A stretch of 64,000 bases of DNA from Pocillopora verrucosa (lineage: Eukaryota > Cnidaria > Anthozoa > Scleractinia > Pocilloporidae): assembly GCF_036669915.1 (NCBI RefSeq), contig NC_089313.1, positions 8,836,193 to 8,900,192 on the forward strand, written 5' to 3'. The notes beneath the pieces were generated by a model. That model was given only the letters and a program-made list of their open reading frames with translations, searched no databases and was not told the DNA's origin. Both the position numbers and the translations under genes were made by a program. Positions 53,761-64,000 of the stretch are shown here, in pieces. Every line of letters begins with the position of its first letter. Positions within the stretch are counted from its first letter, which is position 1.

Positions 53761-55793
53761 CATTTGATAAAATTTGCAGAACAGAAAGATGGACAATGGG
53801 TTTACAGATTTGCATCTCACCCTAGATTTGCTTATTGGGCTTACAATATCCTTTATAGAAAAAGAATCTTGGGGCAAAGTAATTTCTTCCTGAAACAAAA
53901 TCCATCAGAAGCAAATCTATCAATTCATGACTCAAAGCAAATGATTTTGTCTAACTCCTATGAATCACTTATATCTAAACTCATGCACTATGCTAAGAAT
54001 ATTTCTGGCACACATGCATACTGGAATCGTGCAAAAGATGATTTGAAAGCTATAATAACACAAGTTGGCGCTCCCACCATTTTTTGGACTTTGTCTTGTG
54101 CTGAATTTCATTGGCCAGAATTTCATGAACTCTTTAACAATAGCAGTGAACTGACAGATTCTCAGAGGCGAGATAATGTGATAAATAACCCTCGTTTGCT
54201 TGACTGGTTTTTCACTGAAAGAACTGAACAATTTGTAAAACATTGGCTCAAAAATACACTAGATGTAACATGGCATTGGTTTAGGTATGAATTTTCTGTA
54301 CAGAGAGGATCTATTCACTGCCATGGAATAGCAAAACTTGAAAGTGACCCTGGCTTATGTGAGCTGTCTCAAACAGCACTTAAAGGTCATATTGCAAATC
54401 AGTCTGTAAATGATGGTAACCTTTCTCCAGAACTATTGTTAGAGAAGATAGAAGAAATTAATAAGGGCAAAGAAGCTGAAACCATTATTTGTGACTATGT
54501 AGATTATCTAATGTCAACACAAAATCCAGCTAACCCAGATGATGGAAGTTGGGTGAAGCCAGCAAATCACCCATGTAAACTTCGATTTGAAGATATTCAA
54601 AATGATTGGGACAATGATTATGAAAATCTCGTAAATACAGTGCAAAGACATACCAATTGCTCTACAGCACATTGTTTGCGAAAGAAAGGAGAAAATGATG
54701 AAGTAAGTTGTAGATTCAATTTTCCAAAAGAACTTTGTGAAAATACCCATTTGGAGTATGAGACTTTTTAATCTAAAGATGGTAGGGTCCACTATAAGGT
54801 TAAGGTAGTGACAAAAAGAATGATAGTCGCTTAAACAACAACCGGCAATTGCAGTTACAGGGATGGAGAGGAAAATGTGATATTCAGGTCATTATAGATT
54901 ATCACTCTTGCTTAGAATACATTGCAAAGTATGCCTCAAAGGGTGAAAAAATGTCACAAGTCGCAAAAGATGCCTTAACGTCTGTTTTGATTAACTCTCA
55001 AAATGAAGATAATAGTCATAAAGCTATAAGAAAAATAATCATGAGAGCTGTAGGACAAAGGGATATGAGCATTCAAGAAGAAATGCATCAGTTACTTTCA
55101 CTAAAGCTTGTTAGTTTAACATTCCAAGTTATTTCGTCATCACTTGATGGTTCCCGTAAAGTATCTTTATCAGAAAATGATACATTGGACACTGAAAAAT
55201 CATTGTTAGATTTGTATGCGAAAAGAAATATGTTTGAAGCTGATCATCCTGGAATTTCTAAATGTAATTTTGTACAATTCGCTTCAAATTACTTCAAGGC
55301 CAAATTAGGTACAGCGAAACGCACTAATCCAGTTGTTTTGAAAGCATTTCCTAATTATTCGTCTAACACCAAGGGTCCAAATTACGATTTGCTTTGTCGA
55401 TATCTATTACTAAAGTATAAGCCATGGTGCAATGTTCTTGATGACGCTTGGTGCAATGAGAAAGCTTCTGATTCTGTTTACATTAACCAATGGCACATAT
55501 ACTTACAAACGCCTGATGCCCAATTTTTTGTTCCAAACTGGTCACAGCAAATCAATTCTATTTCAGAATATGTGCAACAACTGGTAAATAACGATGACTA
55601 CATTGAATCTGACACTGGTGAAAGAGAGGAATGGATGATAATTGCAGATATGAAATTGCAAAGTGATAATGGCAACAAACTTAGTCTGAATTGTCCTTCT
55701 GATTTCTATGCACAGGATAGGTTAAAATACACTGCTCAGGAAATTGGATATATGCCCCACTGGATTACTATGCAAAAAAAGGCGACAACTTGA
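53682..55793 (+). pseudogene. Helitron Rep (rolling-circle initiator)
   Basis: The first part (53682-54771) contains the Helitron_like_N region (RFASHPRFAYWAYNILYRKR, TIFWTLSCAEFHWPE) and the metal-binding motif HCH at 54316-54324 (RGSIHCHGIAKL). It ends at a TAA, and after a frame change the second part (54849-55793) carries the catalytic Tyr pair in EYIAKYASK: Tyr codons at 54918-54920 and 54930-54932, spaced Y-x2-K-Y. Both catalytic motifs are therefore kept, but on separate frames. In active elements Rep nicks DNA and joins its 5' end to tyrosine to start rolling-circle transposition. Confidence 0.9.
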
Positions 55794-55896
55794 GAAAGGA
55801 AACAACTCCAATGCGGGTTAATATCAAAAAATTCAATGATGCCCAAAGGATTGCTTATAAGATCACTTTATTTCTGAAAACAAGGAACCACTATTA

Positions 55897-57282
55897 ATGA
55901 TGATTACTGGACTAGGAGGTTCTAGTAAAAGCTTTGTAATTCAAGCCTTAAGTCAACTTCTGCACACAAAGTGCAGAGTTTGTGCATTCTTTGGAATCGC
56001 AGCCTTTTATATCAAAGGAAAAACTTTACACTCGCTTTTGCAGCTTCCCATCAAAGGAAAGAAAAATGGGCCACTAAAATCATCAGCATTGGCAAAACTT
56101 CAGCATGATCTTGAGGATGTTAACTATCTCATCATTGATGAATTTTCAGTTATTAAATATGTTTGGCTGGATAAATAGACGCTGTAAGCAGGCAACTGGT
56201 ATTTCTACAGTTCCCTTTGGTGGTATGTCTATTATATTAGTTGGGGATATTGCACAGTTACCCCCAATCACAGACCAGGTTTTGTACCACACCAAACCCA
56301 AAAGTAAGTTGGCAGTCGAAGGATACTGCACGTATAAAAAATTTGAGACAGTTGTGAAGTTTGAAATTAACGAAAGAGCTAGGGGCGCTGATAACGAACA
56401 ACAGCGATTTAGAGGTCTTCAAATAAGAGCCAGGGATAGTAATTCAACATTTGAAGAATGGAATTTGCTTTTATCAAGGCAACCACACAATGTCACTGAT
56501 AAAACAAACTTTCAGAATACGGCTGTCAGATTATCCTTTAGTAATGAAAAGTTGCTAAAGACAACTATGAAAGGTTAGAGCAACTCCAAGAAACTGTTGT
56601 GCAAATAAATGCCCATCACAGCAACCCAAGAGCAAAATCCTTAAGTTCTGAAGAAATGGGTGGACTAGAACCAATAATTTATCTATCAAAAAAAGCTAGA
56701 GTAAAGCTTACCCGTAACCTTTGGACAGAGGCAGGACTTTGTAATGGTACTATGGGAACTATCAAAGATATAATATTTTCAGAAAGTCACAAGGCTACTA
56801 TGCTACCCATTGCCATAATTGTACAGTTTGATGATGACTATCTGGGACCAAGTTTTTGTAAAGACACACCTAATTGTGTGCCTATATTCCCTGTCACAAG
56901 TTCCTCTAACACTCTTGGCAATAACTTCGAAAGAGTACAGTTCCCATTAAAACTCGCATGGTCAATGACAATCCACAAGTCACAAGGCTTAACTCTCAAA
57001 AAGTGCTGGATTGACCTAGGATCAACTGAAAAGGTTGCAGGTTTAACATATGTTGCATTATCAAGAGTTCGTAAACTCTCCAACACTGTAATTGAACCAC
57101 TTACTTTTGAAAGACTACATGCATTAAAAAAAACATCTAATCATAAATATAGACTTCTGGAAGAATCCAGGTTAGAACAATTGGCACAACATACATTGCA
57201 AAATAAAAGAGAAAATGTGACATATTTTTATGCATCTCTTACAGTGAAATGGATAACTACGAAAGTCCAAAAAAGAAAATGA
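55897..57282 (+). pseudogene. Helitron Pif1-family helicase
   Basis: Three overlapping or adjacent frames. 55897-56178: Walker A GLGGSSKSF (55909-55935; usually GTGKS) and Walker B NYLIIDEFS. 56105-56578: motif III ILVGDIAQLPPITD near 56243 and FEINERARG. 56599-57282: ARVKLTRNLWTEAGLCNGT, LAWSMTIHKSQGLTL (motif V) and TYVALSRVRKL (motif VI). Two frameshifts split it. It belongs to the same ancestral polypeptide as Rep and would unwind the donor strand. Its 3' end overlaps the start codon of the next gene by 34 bases. Confidence 0.9.
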
Positions 57283-58304
57283 AGTTTGGGATGTCATCTC
57301 CTCCCTCCTCTCCAACCTCTTCATCCTCTGCAAGTGAGTACACTAAAGAAATCTTAACATGATTCCAGGGTCAGTGCTTACTGGGCTTACTGTGGCCCTG
57401 GCCAATTGTTTTTAACCACAACATATTTCTTTCTTTTTTTTTCAAGATATTTATTGAACTCCAAAAACTTTCTTTGGCTTTCACTGTTTCATCTTGGGCC
57501 AGGCAAAAAAACAGGCCGTAACTTCACATACATGAATTTGCTAATATGCAACATATGATGCAATGATTGCATAATACTTATAAGAGGAGATTCAAAATTT
57601 ACCAGCTGCCTTCAATCAATCCAAACAAAGAATTATTTTGAGCAAATAATATACCTGATATTAAGCAAAGTTTACATAGAAAATGTTTCTAGCATTTTCA
57701 TAAATAAGTTAACAAAATATAAAATAAACATTTTTTTTTCAGGCTTTACTAGATATGTACAAAGAGTAGACCGAAATCGAAAAAGCCAGCAAGGATTTAC
57801 ATATTACTTCGACATCATTCTACAGACGGCAGTACAGAAACCATCATAAAGCCAGCCGAGAAGCAAAATATTACCAACGTAAATACAGATGCAACTGCTA
57901 TCAAGCCTCAAATCTGCTGCCCAGAAATACAAAATGTCATCATTGACACTAATGCAATGTGCAACACCAAAGGATGTAAAAGCAAAATCACAGGAAACAC
58001 AGAATCTAAAGTTATGGTTAGTTGCACAGCCTGCAACAGAGCAATGCTCGTTAAAAACTGTTACGTTGACATGAGCACAACCTTTCAACTGGAAAAGGAA
58101 GAGAAGCAATTCAACGTTGTGGCAAACTATGCCACACTCAGCGTCTACCTAAACGAGGACATTTTCCAATACCGAAACAACATAGATGAACTAACAGAAA
58201 AACTTCTGTTGCTGGAAAATGTCGACTTCACATTGTCAAAAAACGGTAAATTTATTACCGAGATAGTAAATCACCAACTGCAGCCACCAACGCAAGAAAA
58301 ATAA
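57249..58304 (+). pseudogene. RPA-like single-strand DNA-binding gene, two exons, one frameshift
   Basis: Exon 1 (57249-57333) starts MDNYESPKKKMKFGMSS, a nuclear-localisation-like and Ser/Pro-rich leader, and ends A|gtgagt. Exon 2 starts at 57743 after tttttttttcag, and the split codon gives Ser. It reads RYVQRVDRNRKSQQGFTYYF, an OB-fold-like strand pattern, then TAA at 57847-57849. A neighbouring frame continues to 58304 with a zinc-ribbon-like pair (CNTKGCKS and CTACNRAM), as in RPA70-type OB domains. I know RPA-like proteins as frequent cargo of Helitrons in plants and animals. The AATAAA at 58315-58320 may be its poly(A) signal. The frameshift near 57800-57850 inactivates it. Confidence 0.65.
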
Positions 58305-58320
58305 AAAAACGAGTAATAAA

Positions 58321-59241
58321 ACCAAACATTGTTTCACGTTGGTGACCATCATATTTGGACACTGTACAATCTTGACATTTAAGGATAACTTCAAAAGTTC
58401 AAACAAAAATACTTTATTTTTAATTATTTTTTATATCAATGTTGTTCCACATTGAAATTTTATTCATACCACTTTACTTAATATCAGAGTTAAAAACACA
58501 ATCGTCACTTAAAATAGATTTTGAAAAATATGTTGTATATATAGCTTCGTTCAAATTTCATACTTTTCTCTTTTTTCCACTTTTTATAAGCCAAATATAT
58601 TGTACATACATGTAGTTCCATTAATTTTTTTCCATTTTGATACCACATCACAATAGTTATATTGACAAAAAGCTCTAATCAATCAAAAAAGATCAATTAT
58701 TATAAAAATATATTGTTAGTTCCAGTTATAATTCATCCACTTATCGTTTTTACAGTTTATAATAATAGAACGTTCTATTCAACAGACCAATTTTTGAATG
58801 CCTTTCAAACAAATTCTATTTAAAATTGCCCTCTTAAGGTATAATTTTGTGTCTAATACCTGGTCAATTATGGGCAAAATGTCAGGTTTAAATATAATAA
58901 TAAATTGTTCTTCAATGCTGTCTATAAATTGCTCTACAATGCCACCTATAACATTCCAATGTTAAAACTCACCCAAGTCCCTACATTCTGCTTCTTCTTG
59001 ATCATGAAGAACAAACAAATCCTAAGTTAAACCACACATCAAAAAAACAACATCCCAAGCACTTCCCAAAACTACATTTTGTACACTTGTAGTATTTTGA
59101 GATCCAAAATTACTAAAACCAAAGTACTGAGCCGCAATTCCGTAACAACATAACAGAAAAATTACACAACTGTGAACAACAAGCCCAACTCAAAAAAAAA
59201 AAAAAAAGAAAAAGAAAATGGTACTGTTGGGCGGGGCAGCT
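58321..59241. other. AT-rich sequence, no gene
   Basis: Nothing beyond simple AT-rich stretches and an A-rich tract near 59193-59218. It may contain the unrecognised 3' end of the Helitron. Confidence 0.4.
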
Positions 59242-59367
59242 CTAGTGAGAACTATAACTAGTTTTAAATATAGCTATTTTAACAGGATTGTAGACATATG
59301 GAATTCCCTGCCATACACAGTTCGTCAGGTACTTTGTATTAGCATTTTTAAGAGGAGTGATACTTAG
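59242..59367 (+). pseudogene. Fragment: C-terminal end of a non-LTR RT
   Basis: A 40-codon stretch reads TSFKYSYFNRIVDIWNSLP, then SIFKRSDT and TAG at 59365-59367. 'S-F-K-x-S-F/Y-F-x-R...W-N-S-L-P' is the typical C-terminal end of non-LTR reverse transcriptases. The rest of that element is not present upstream. Confidence 0.6.
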
Positions 59368-59394
59368 CTTTCTCCTGGGATTTTGGCGATGGTG

Positions 59395-60230
59395 TTGTGA
59401 AGTGTTTTCTGTTCACAGTTTTACCTTTTGGGTTGTCATCCGCACCGTATTTGTTCACCAAATTATCAAAGCCTATTCTTACTTCAAGGAGGTGCAAAGG
59501 GGGTGGTACCAATTCTATCATGGCCAAAATCAACAGTTTGACAGTTCGCACTGATTTGACTAGGTACGGCTTTGTTATCAACGAAGAGAAGTCCCTTTAG
59601 GAGCCTGTTCAAGTTATTACCTGCCTCGGAACTGTTTTTGATACTTATCAAGGTCTTATTTCGGTTACCGAGCGAAGGGTTTCAAAGCTCAAGAGTAGCA
59701 TTGATCTCTTACGTAAGGATAACTGTAAAATTTTAAAAGTTAGAGATGAAGCATCTGTGGTGGGCCAAGTCATCCCGCTCACTCCTTGTGTTGGAAGCGT
59801 AGCCAAAATCATGACACGTGCTCAGTACACCGTTGTAAATCAGAAACAGTCATGGGACTCTCAGGTTGAGTTGTCGAAAGAAGCTTTTGATGAATTGACG
59901 TTTTGGATAGACAACGTCAATTCTCTTAATTTTCGTTGCCTTTCCAACCGCCTGCTAGATTTGTCTATCCTAACGCATCAGATTACGCTTGTAGTTCTTT
60001 TACTGAAAAAGAATAGTACCTCGTGCGTTGTTGCTAGAGAAGGAGTTAATGCAAGAGAGTTATCTGCGAAGTTAATTACTGCGTTCATTTGCGACTTCTT
60101 TTCAGGCGTAAAGAGAGGACAATCGGTAAGCGTGTTTTTCTCTCCCCTTGTTGTTTTCGTTTTATTATTTGATCGATTATTGTTAGGCTTTTGTGCGCTC
60201 GTCTTTTTTTGTGTTGTTATGTAATAATCA
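59395..60230 (+). pseudogene. DIRS/Ngaro-type reverse transcriptase/RNase H remnant
   Basis: Frame 59397-59600 reads VLPFGLSSAPYLFTKLSKP, the conserved RT box of the DIRS order, and RTDLTRYGFVINEEKSL. After a TAG the next frames read GTVFDTYQGLISVTERR and VVGQVIPLTPCVGSVAKIM, then QSWDSQVELSKEAFDELTFW. The expected Y-x-D-D box between the first two segments is deleted. Stops and frame changes are frequent. The tyrosine recombinase of the same element follows at 60.9 kb. Confidence 0.75.
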
Positions 60231-60403
60231 TTTTTATTAGCTTACCTCTTTGTAATATCGCTTAGATTCGGTTTTTTGGCTTGTATTTTAGTTTGACGTG
60301 TTTGACATCAGATTATTACTCTACAATAAATCGCATTGGAATCACGGTTATACGTGTCTGGTGTCAAATTTTTGTGCATCGACGTCCTTAGGACAACTTT
60401 GAA

Positions 60404-60697
60404 TTGCGACATCCCTACGCTGTAAACGCCTACATTTATAAGGCTGTAGGAACTTTAGTTATTCCTATGTGGAAGTCTTCCTGTTTTTGGATTTTACGAT
60501 GTGACGATGGAAAGCACTGGAACACGTTTGTACACGATTGCGTGATTCTTCCCAAGTTTGAGCATCTTTTTATTAGAGGTAAAGCCAAGAATCACGTTTT
60601 TGGCTCGAAGGATTTGTCCTTTAGTGTAGTAGCTCTGCATCTAATTTTTGTACAACCGAAAGACAATTGCTCCCTTTGTAATAGATTTTATAATTAG
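60404..60697 (+). pseudogene. DIRS/Ngaro element, RNase H to recombinase linker
   Basis: The open segment reads GTLVIPMWKSSCFWILRCDD, VHDCVILPKFEHLFIRGKAK and NCSLCNRFYN. I recognise this as the region after RNase H in cnidarian Ngaro-like elements. The preceding 170 bases (60231-60403) are AT-rich with no readable domain, so part of RNase H is lost. Confidence 0.6.
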
Positions 60698-60895
60698 GGT
60701 CTTTGGTACCCACCTCTGGAGAAGTCTTTGGGTACTTCCTTTATTAGGAGCGTCGTTTTTGAGCTGGTTCATGCGTTTGCCCGCTCTCGTGACTGGAGTT
60801 TTCCTTTATTTATGATATTATTACTGGTTTGTCAGCTACCTTTTGATTCATCATTTTCAAGTGGTAGATTTTATTTTTCTTGATTTGCATTTATT

Positions 60896-61675
60896 ATGCA
60901 CACTTCAATGAGCCTGTTTAAGAATACCTTCAGGCAGAGGTGTTATAAAATTGAAATGACTTCACTGTTGCACATGCATTCTTGTAGTGCCGGCATGGCG
61001 TCTCCTACTGATAATCAGGTGGTTTCTAGAGTTCGGGAAGCTGCTAAAAGAATTTTAGGGGCTGGGAGACTCAATAGGAAAGAGCCTTTATCAGTTGAAG
61101 TCCTCAAAGATATTGTAGAAGGAGCTGATTTGTCCAATGTTCTGCAGCTTAGAAACGCGTGTTTGTACATGTTATCCTATGCGGGTTTTTTCAGATCTGA
61201 GGAGGTTCTTAATATTAGAATGAGTCATACTCCTTTTTATGAAGGGTTCATGATTATCAAAGTAGACAAAAGCAAGACTGACCAGCTTAGGCAAGGTGAC
61301 GAAGTGGTTATCGTTCAATCCGAGGGAAATGTTTGCCCGGTTTTCTTACTCAAAGAGTCCTTGAAGAAATTAGATATCAGCCCTGACTCTAGTAAATTTA
61401 TTTTCTGACCGCTTGTTAAAACCAAGTCGTCCTACAAATTGGTTCGAGTTGATAGGCATATCTTGTATGCAACCTTCAGGGGCCAGTTAACTAAAAGTCT
61501 GCAGAACATAGTTCCTGATCCCTCTGTATTTGGGACTCACTCTTTCCGGTCTGGAGGACCGTTGAGGGCTGCCAACAGCGGGGTTAGTGATAGAGTTTTT
61601 CAGAGGCATGGCAGATAGAAAAGTGTCGTAGCTAAGGATGGTTACATAAAGGACGACATGTCTTCACGTCTTGTA
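60896..61675 (+). pseudogene. Tyrosine recombinase of the DIRS/Ngaro element
   Basis: The frame opens before 60994 and reads SRVREAAKRILGAGR, then SYAGFFRSEEVLNIR (first catalytic Arg), KVDKSKTDQLRQGD (Lys region), HSFRSG (His codon 61538-61540, Arg 61547-61549) and AKDGYIKDD (nucleophile Tyr 61643-61645). Stops are TGA at 61406-61408 and TAG at 61616-61618; the latter is where the family has Trp. The catalytic R-K-HxxR-Y set is still recognisable. The intact enzyme would integrate circular element DNA without target duplication. Confidence 0.82.
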
Positions 61676-62076
61676 GTCTCGAAATCTTTAGGAATTGTTT
61701 CTTTTCTTTTCGGGGTTTCATTCAAGCCCTGTACTTTTTTTTCTAGGTTGTTGTATAACGAATTGTTATATGTGCGGTGCTCGGCCAATACAGCCATAAT
61801 AAACCTAATGTTTTTTCTAATTCAAGTTGTACTGCGTAGTGGAGCCGAAATTGCACGTTTTCCGCGCTTCTCAATTTGTTAATACTTTGAGGAATGCTAT
61901 GTATAAACATTTTAAATCAAGACAGCTTAGGGATAAGATTTTTACTCTCCTTTTTTAGATCATTTTTGCTTAGATCGCATGACACGAGCAATAGCCCTTT
62001 CCCAAGATATTTCAAACGCAAAGTCGACCAGGAAACCTTAGCTCCAGAGCGAGGCTATGGTAAGTACACATCCAGT

Positions 62077-62565
62077 ATGGTGGCTAAGGAGACAGTTCCT
62101 TGGCGAGCGATTTATTGTTGTGTGCCACTTTGCCATAGTTATAGTGGCAAAGTCGTCAATGGAAAGGCGGTAAAACTTCACAGACTTCCAAAGGAGACTA
62201 AAGCTAGAAGGATTTGGATTTCTAGGGTCAGTAATGTGCATCAAAGTTTTTCTGCAAAGTCTGGAACTCGAGCTTACAGCTTGCATTTTAAAGGCGAAGA
62301 AGGCCCGAAGCCGTGGTGTCAGTTTCCATCTTTGTTCCCCTCGAAGCCAGTCCAGGAATCCTTACTTCGACGGAATAGACCCTTGCCTAACAGATTGAGG
62401 GGATCAAAGACATCTTCGAAAGTGCAAACTTGTCAAGAGCTGGCTGAATACTCATCAAGCACCAAACAAGCAGTGTGCAATGGAAACAACTTCCATCACT
62501 GTTTCCACGACTATATTTCAACCACTTCATGCAATTTTGACTTCCAGGGATGGATCAAGAGATAA
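62077..62565 (+). pseudogene. THAP zinc-finger part of a THAP+DDE transposase
   Basis: From the ATG at 62077 the frame reads YCCVPLCHSYSG, FLHRLPKE-like VKLHRLPKETKARRIWISRV, SGTRAYSLHF and FPSLFPSKP. These are the THAP-domain marks: first Cys pair, the invariant Trp, the C/S-x-L-H-F end and the closing Pro. The third zinc ligand, normally Cys before SLHF, is Tyr, so the finger is probably impaired. Upstream, a donor-like CTATG|gtaagt at 62055-62064 hints at an earlier exon. The frame ends at 62563-62565; the DDE part follows in another frame. Confidence 0.7.
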
Positions 62566-62620
62566 AGGTATTTAGTTTTGTTCCAATTCTACTAACAGTG
62601 GTGTTCAAGCTACAGTTGAA

Positions 62621-63598
62621 ATGAAAGATTTTGGAGTTCAAGTGAATCTTCCTCTGCTCACAGCAGAGGACCTGAAAGGAGATGACCTGAAAACCAGATT
62701 TTACACCGGATTCGTCAATTTTGGGACTTTCATGGTAATTTTTAACAGCTTATCACTAATAACTGGAAAGCTAAATTACTGGAATGGAAAGGATTCACTA
62801 AAGGAAAAGGAATATTTGGAAAATGATGTTAAACAAAAGCCAGGCCTTAAAAGGAAAATGAGACTTTTGGATGAGTTTTTGTTGGTCTTCATGAGGCTAC
62901 GTCTTGGACTACTGGAGCAGGATCTAGCACAGAGGTTTTGTGTTTCAGTCAGTACTGTTTCACGAGTTCTAATTACTTGGTACAATGTGCTTGCTGCAAA
63001 TCTGAAACATTTAATTGTGTGGCCTAGCAAAGAAGTTATTGCAACCAATATGCCTGATTGTTTCAAGAAATTTCACAATACATCGATAATACTAGACTGT
63101 ACTGAATTTTTCATAGAGATACCTTCATCCCTAGTTAACCAGACATTAACATACTCTAGTTATAAGTCACACAATACATTTAAGCTTCTAGTGGGTATCA
63201 GCCCTACAGGGAGTAGTCACGTTCTTATCAAAGTTATGGGGGGTAATGCTTCTGATATGCAGATTGTTAAGGAAAGTGGTCTGCTTGACCTCCTTGAAAA
63301 AGGAGACAGTGTAATGGCTGATAAGAGGTTTCTAATTCAAGACCTACTAGATCCACTAGGTGTTACCCTGAATATGCCCCCAAAACGAGACTCAAATAGG
63401 CAGCTGTCAAGACAAGAGGTTGAGCAAACAAGGAGAATTGCTGCAGTGAGAATTCATGTTGAACGGAAAATGGAGCAGATAAAGAATTTTAGGATTTTGC
63501 AAGGTGTCATCCCAGCAACAGAATGGCATAATGCAAACAATATTGTGCTAATTTGTGCAGCTCTTTCAAATCTTGAACCACCCCTTGTAACTTTTTAG
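62621..63598 (+). CDS. DDE_Tnp_4-type transposase domain
   Basis: The 325-codon frame begins MKDFGVQVNLPLLTAEDLKG, contains a helix-turn-helix-like LEQDLAQRFCVSVSTVSRVL and the DDE core: first Asp in SIILDCTEFFIEIP, second Asp in GDSVMADKRFLIQDLL and Glu in AVRIHVERKMEQIKNF. The frame is open to TAG at 63596-63598 with all three catalytic residues. THAP plus DDE_Tnp_4 is the architecture of IS4EU/ISL2EU-type (Harbinger-related) transposons of cnidarians and fish. The link to the THAP frame needs either a small intron or a frameshift between 62540 and 62621 (a gacttccag acceptor-like site lies at 62539-62547). Terminal repeats and the usual YqaJ-nuclease partner are not visible. Confidence 0.82.
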   Translation: MKDFGVQVNLPLLTAEDLKGDDLKTRFYTGFVNFGTFMVIFNSLSLITGKLNYWNGKDSLKEKEYLENDVKQKPGLKRKMRLLDEFLLVFMRLRLGLLEQDLAQRFCVSVSTVSRVLITWYNVLAANLKHLIVWPSKEVIATNMPDCFKKFHNTSIILDCTEFFIEIPSSLVNQTLTYSSYKSHNTFKLLVGISPTGSSHVLIKVMGGNASDMQIVKESGLLDLLEKGDSVMADKRFLIQDLLDPLGVTLNMPPKRDSNRQLSRQEVEQTRRIAAVRIHVERKMEQIKNFRILQGVIPATEWHNANNIVLICAALSNLEPPLVTF

Positions 63599-64000
63599 AA
63601 GTGGTTTTCGGAAAAAATTTGTTTACCCCTCCATCATTTTCAACAGAGAATTGTCATGTGGTCCTTAAACCTGGGCTGAAAATGTTTTGCAATTCCCCTC
63701 AATTCTCCAACGTTTGTTTATTTCCATCACTCTGTTTTACACTTTGATGTTCTCAAAGAATGTTTTCTGCAACAAAATTTAAGAATTATTTTTTAGATCT
63801 TGCAACATGTAGTGGAAACTATTCAGTTACGTTAAAAGGGTTAAGTCATTATTCCAGTACTGTTCTGTTGTTTGGCAATCAACGTGTTGACCACTCATTG
63901 TTTAGTTTTTGTGATTCTGTTCAGTTTTAATGGTGTTTGTATTTGAATTTAAAAACAATTAAATATCACTTGTTTATGAAAGAGTTCTCAAGTTGTGAAC
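63599..64000. other. 3' flank of the transposase, no gene
   Basis: AT-rich, non-coding sequence that probably includes the 3' UTR and perhaps the right end of the THAP+DDE element. No terminal repeat was identified. Confidence 0.4.

Larger units (their letters stand above)
51158..58304 (+). mobile_element. Decayed Helitron with protease-like ORF and RPA-like gene
   Basis: Order on one strand: a tentative protease-like ORF (51158-52189), a degenerate low-complexity linker (52190-52831), an N-terminal Helitron domain (52832-53760), Rep (53682-55793), Pif1-type helicase (55897-57282) and a spliced RPA-like gene (57249-58304). Rep and helicase are each broken by frameshifts. The terminal TC and the 3' hairpin/CTRR end were not located, so element borders are those of the coding parts. 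Whether the first ORF belongs to the Helitron is inferred only from adjacency. Confidence 0.82.

Noticed and set aside
1..64000. tRNA, rRNA, riboswitch or bacterial-type operon signals
   Set aside because: None was recognised by eye; introns and element types show an animal genome, so bacterial signals are not expected.

Overview
This is an animal nuclear sequence, AT-rich, with GT-AG introns, AATAAA signals and very dense transposon debris. The mix of elements points to a cnidarian, most likely an anthozoan such as a coral or sea anemone: Ngaro/DIRS-type tyrosine-recombinase elements, non-LTR elements whose ORF1 is an SGNH hydrolase, a Helitron followed by an RPA-like gene, a THAP+DDE transposase, a tnp2-like transposase and a single-exon rhodopsin-class GPCR. 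This is inferred from the gene types; no species marker was seen.

Host-type content. (1) At 2556-5621 (+) eight short exons, with perfectly matching splice phases, join into a 160-residue secreted coiled-coil protein that I do not recognise. An exon of a diverged paralogue lies at 263-338. (2) At 23459-24469 (-) is an intact single-exon 7TM receptor. No other intact host gene can be supported.

Mobile content, left to right: a decayed endonuclease remnant (1.5-2.0 kb); a non-LTR element (9.1-14.9 kb) split by a second, opposite-strand SGNH/EN/RT element (10.75-14.2 kb); a TIR/foldback element (15.3-16.8 kb); remnants of a retroelement ORF1, a Myb/SANT-like gene and an RT 3' end (25.2-27.8 kb); a minisatellite of about 36-40 bp units (28.0-29.7 kb); a young Ty3/gypsy-type LTR element with 159-bp LTRs and a 5-bp target duplication (30458-34985); a minus-strand tnp2/EnSpm-like transposase gene (43.0 to 35.5 kb) interrupted by two SGNH/EN/RT copies (36.0-41.1 kb) that share 1,052 bp of apparently identical sequence; a divergently oriented five-exon partner gene (43322-46364, +) whose phases join perfectly but which carries two stops; a 5'-complete-looking non-LTR element with an NPGP (2A-like) motif (46.7-50.5 kb); a decayed Helitron with a tentative protease-like ORF, Rep, helicase and an RPA-like gene (51.2-58.3 kb); a decayed DIRS/Ngaro element (59.4-61.7 kb); and a THAP+DDE element (62.1-63.6 kb).

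Most promising for novelty are the small-exon secreted coiled-coil family at the left end, and the head-to-head transposase/partner pair at 41-46 kb, which looks like a two-gene DNA transposon with about 0.3 kb between the two start codons. All functional statements rest on motif reading by eye; no database search was run.
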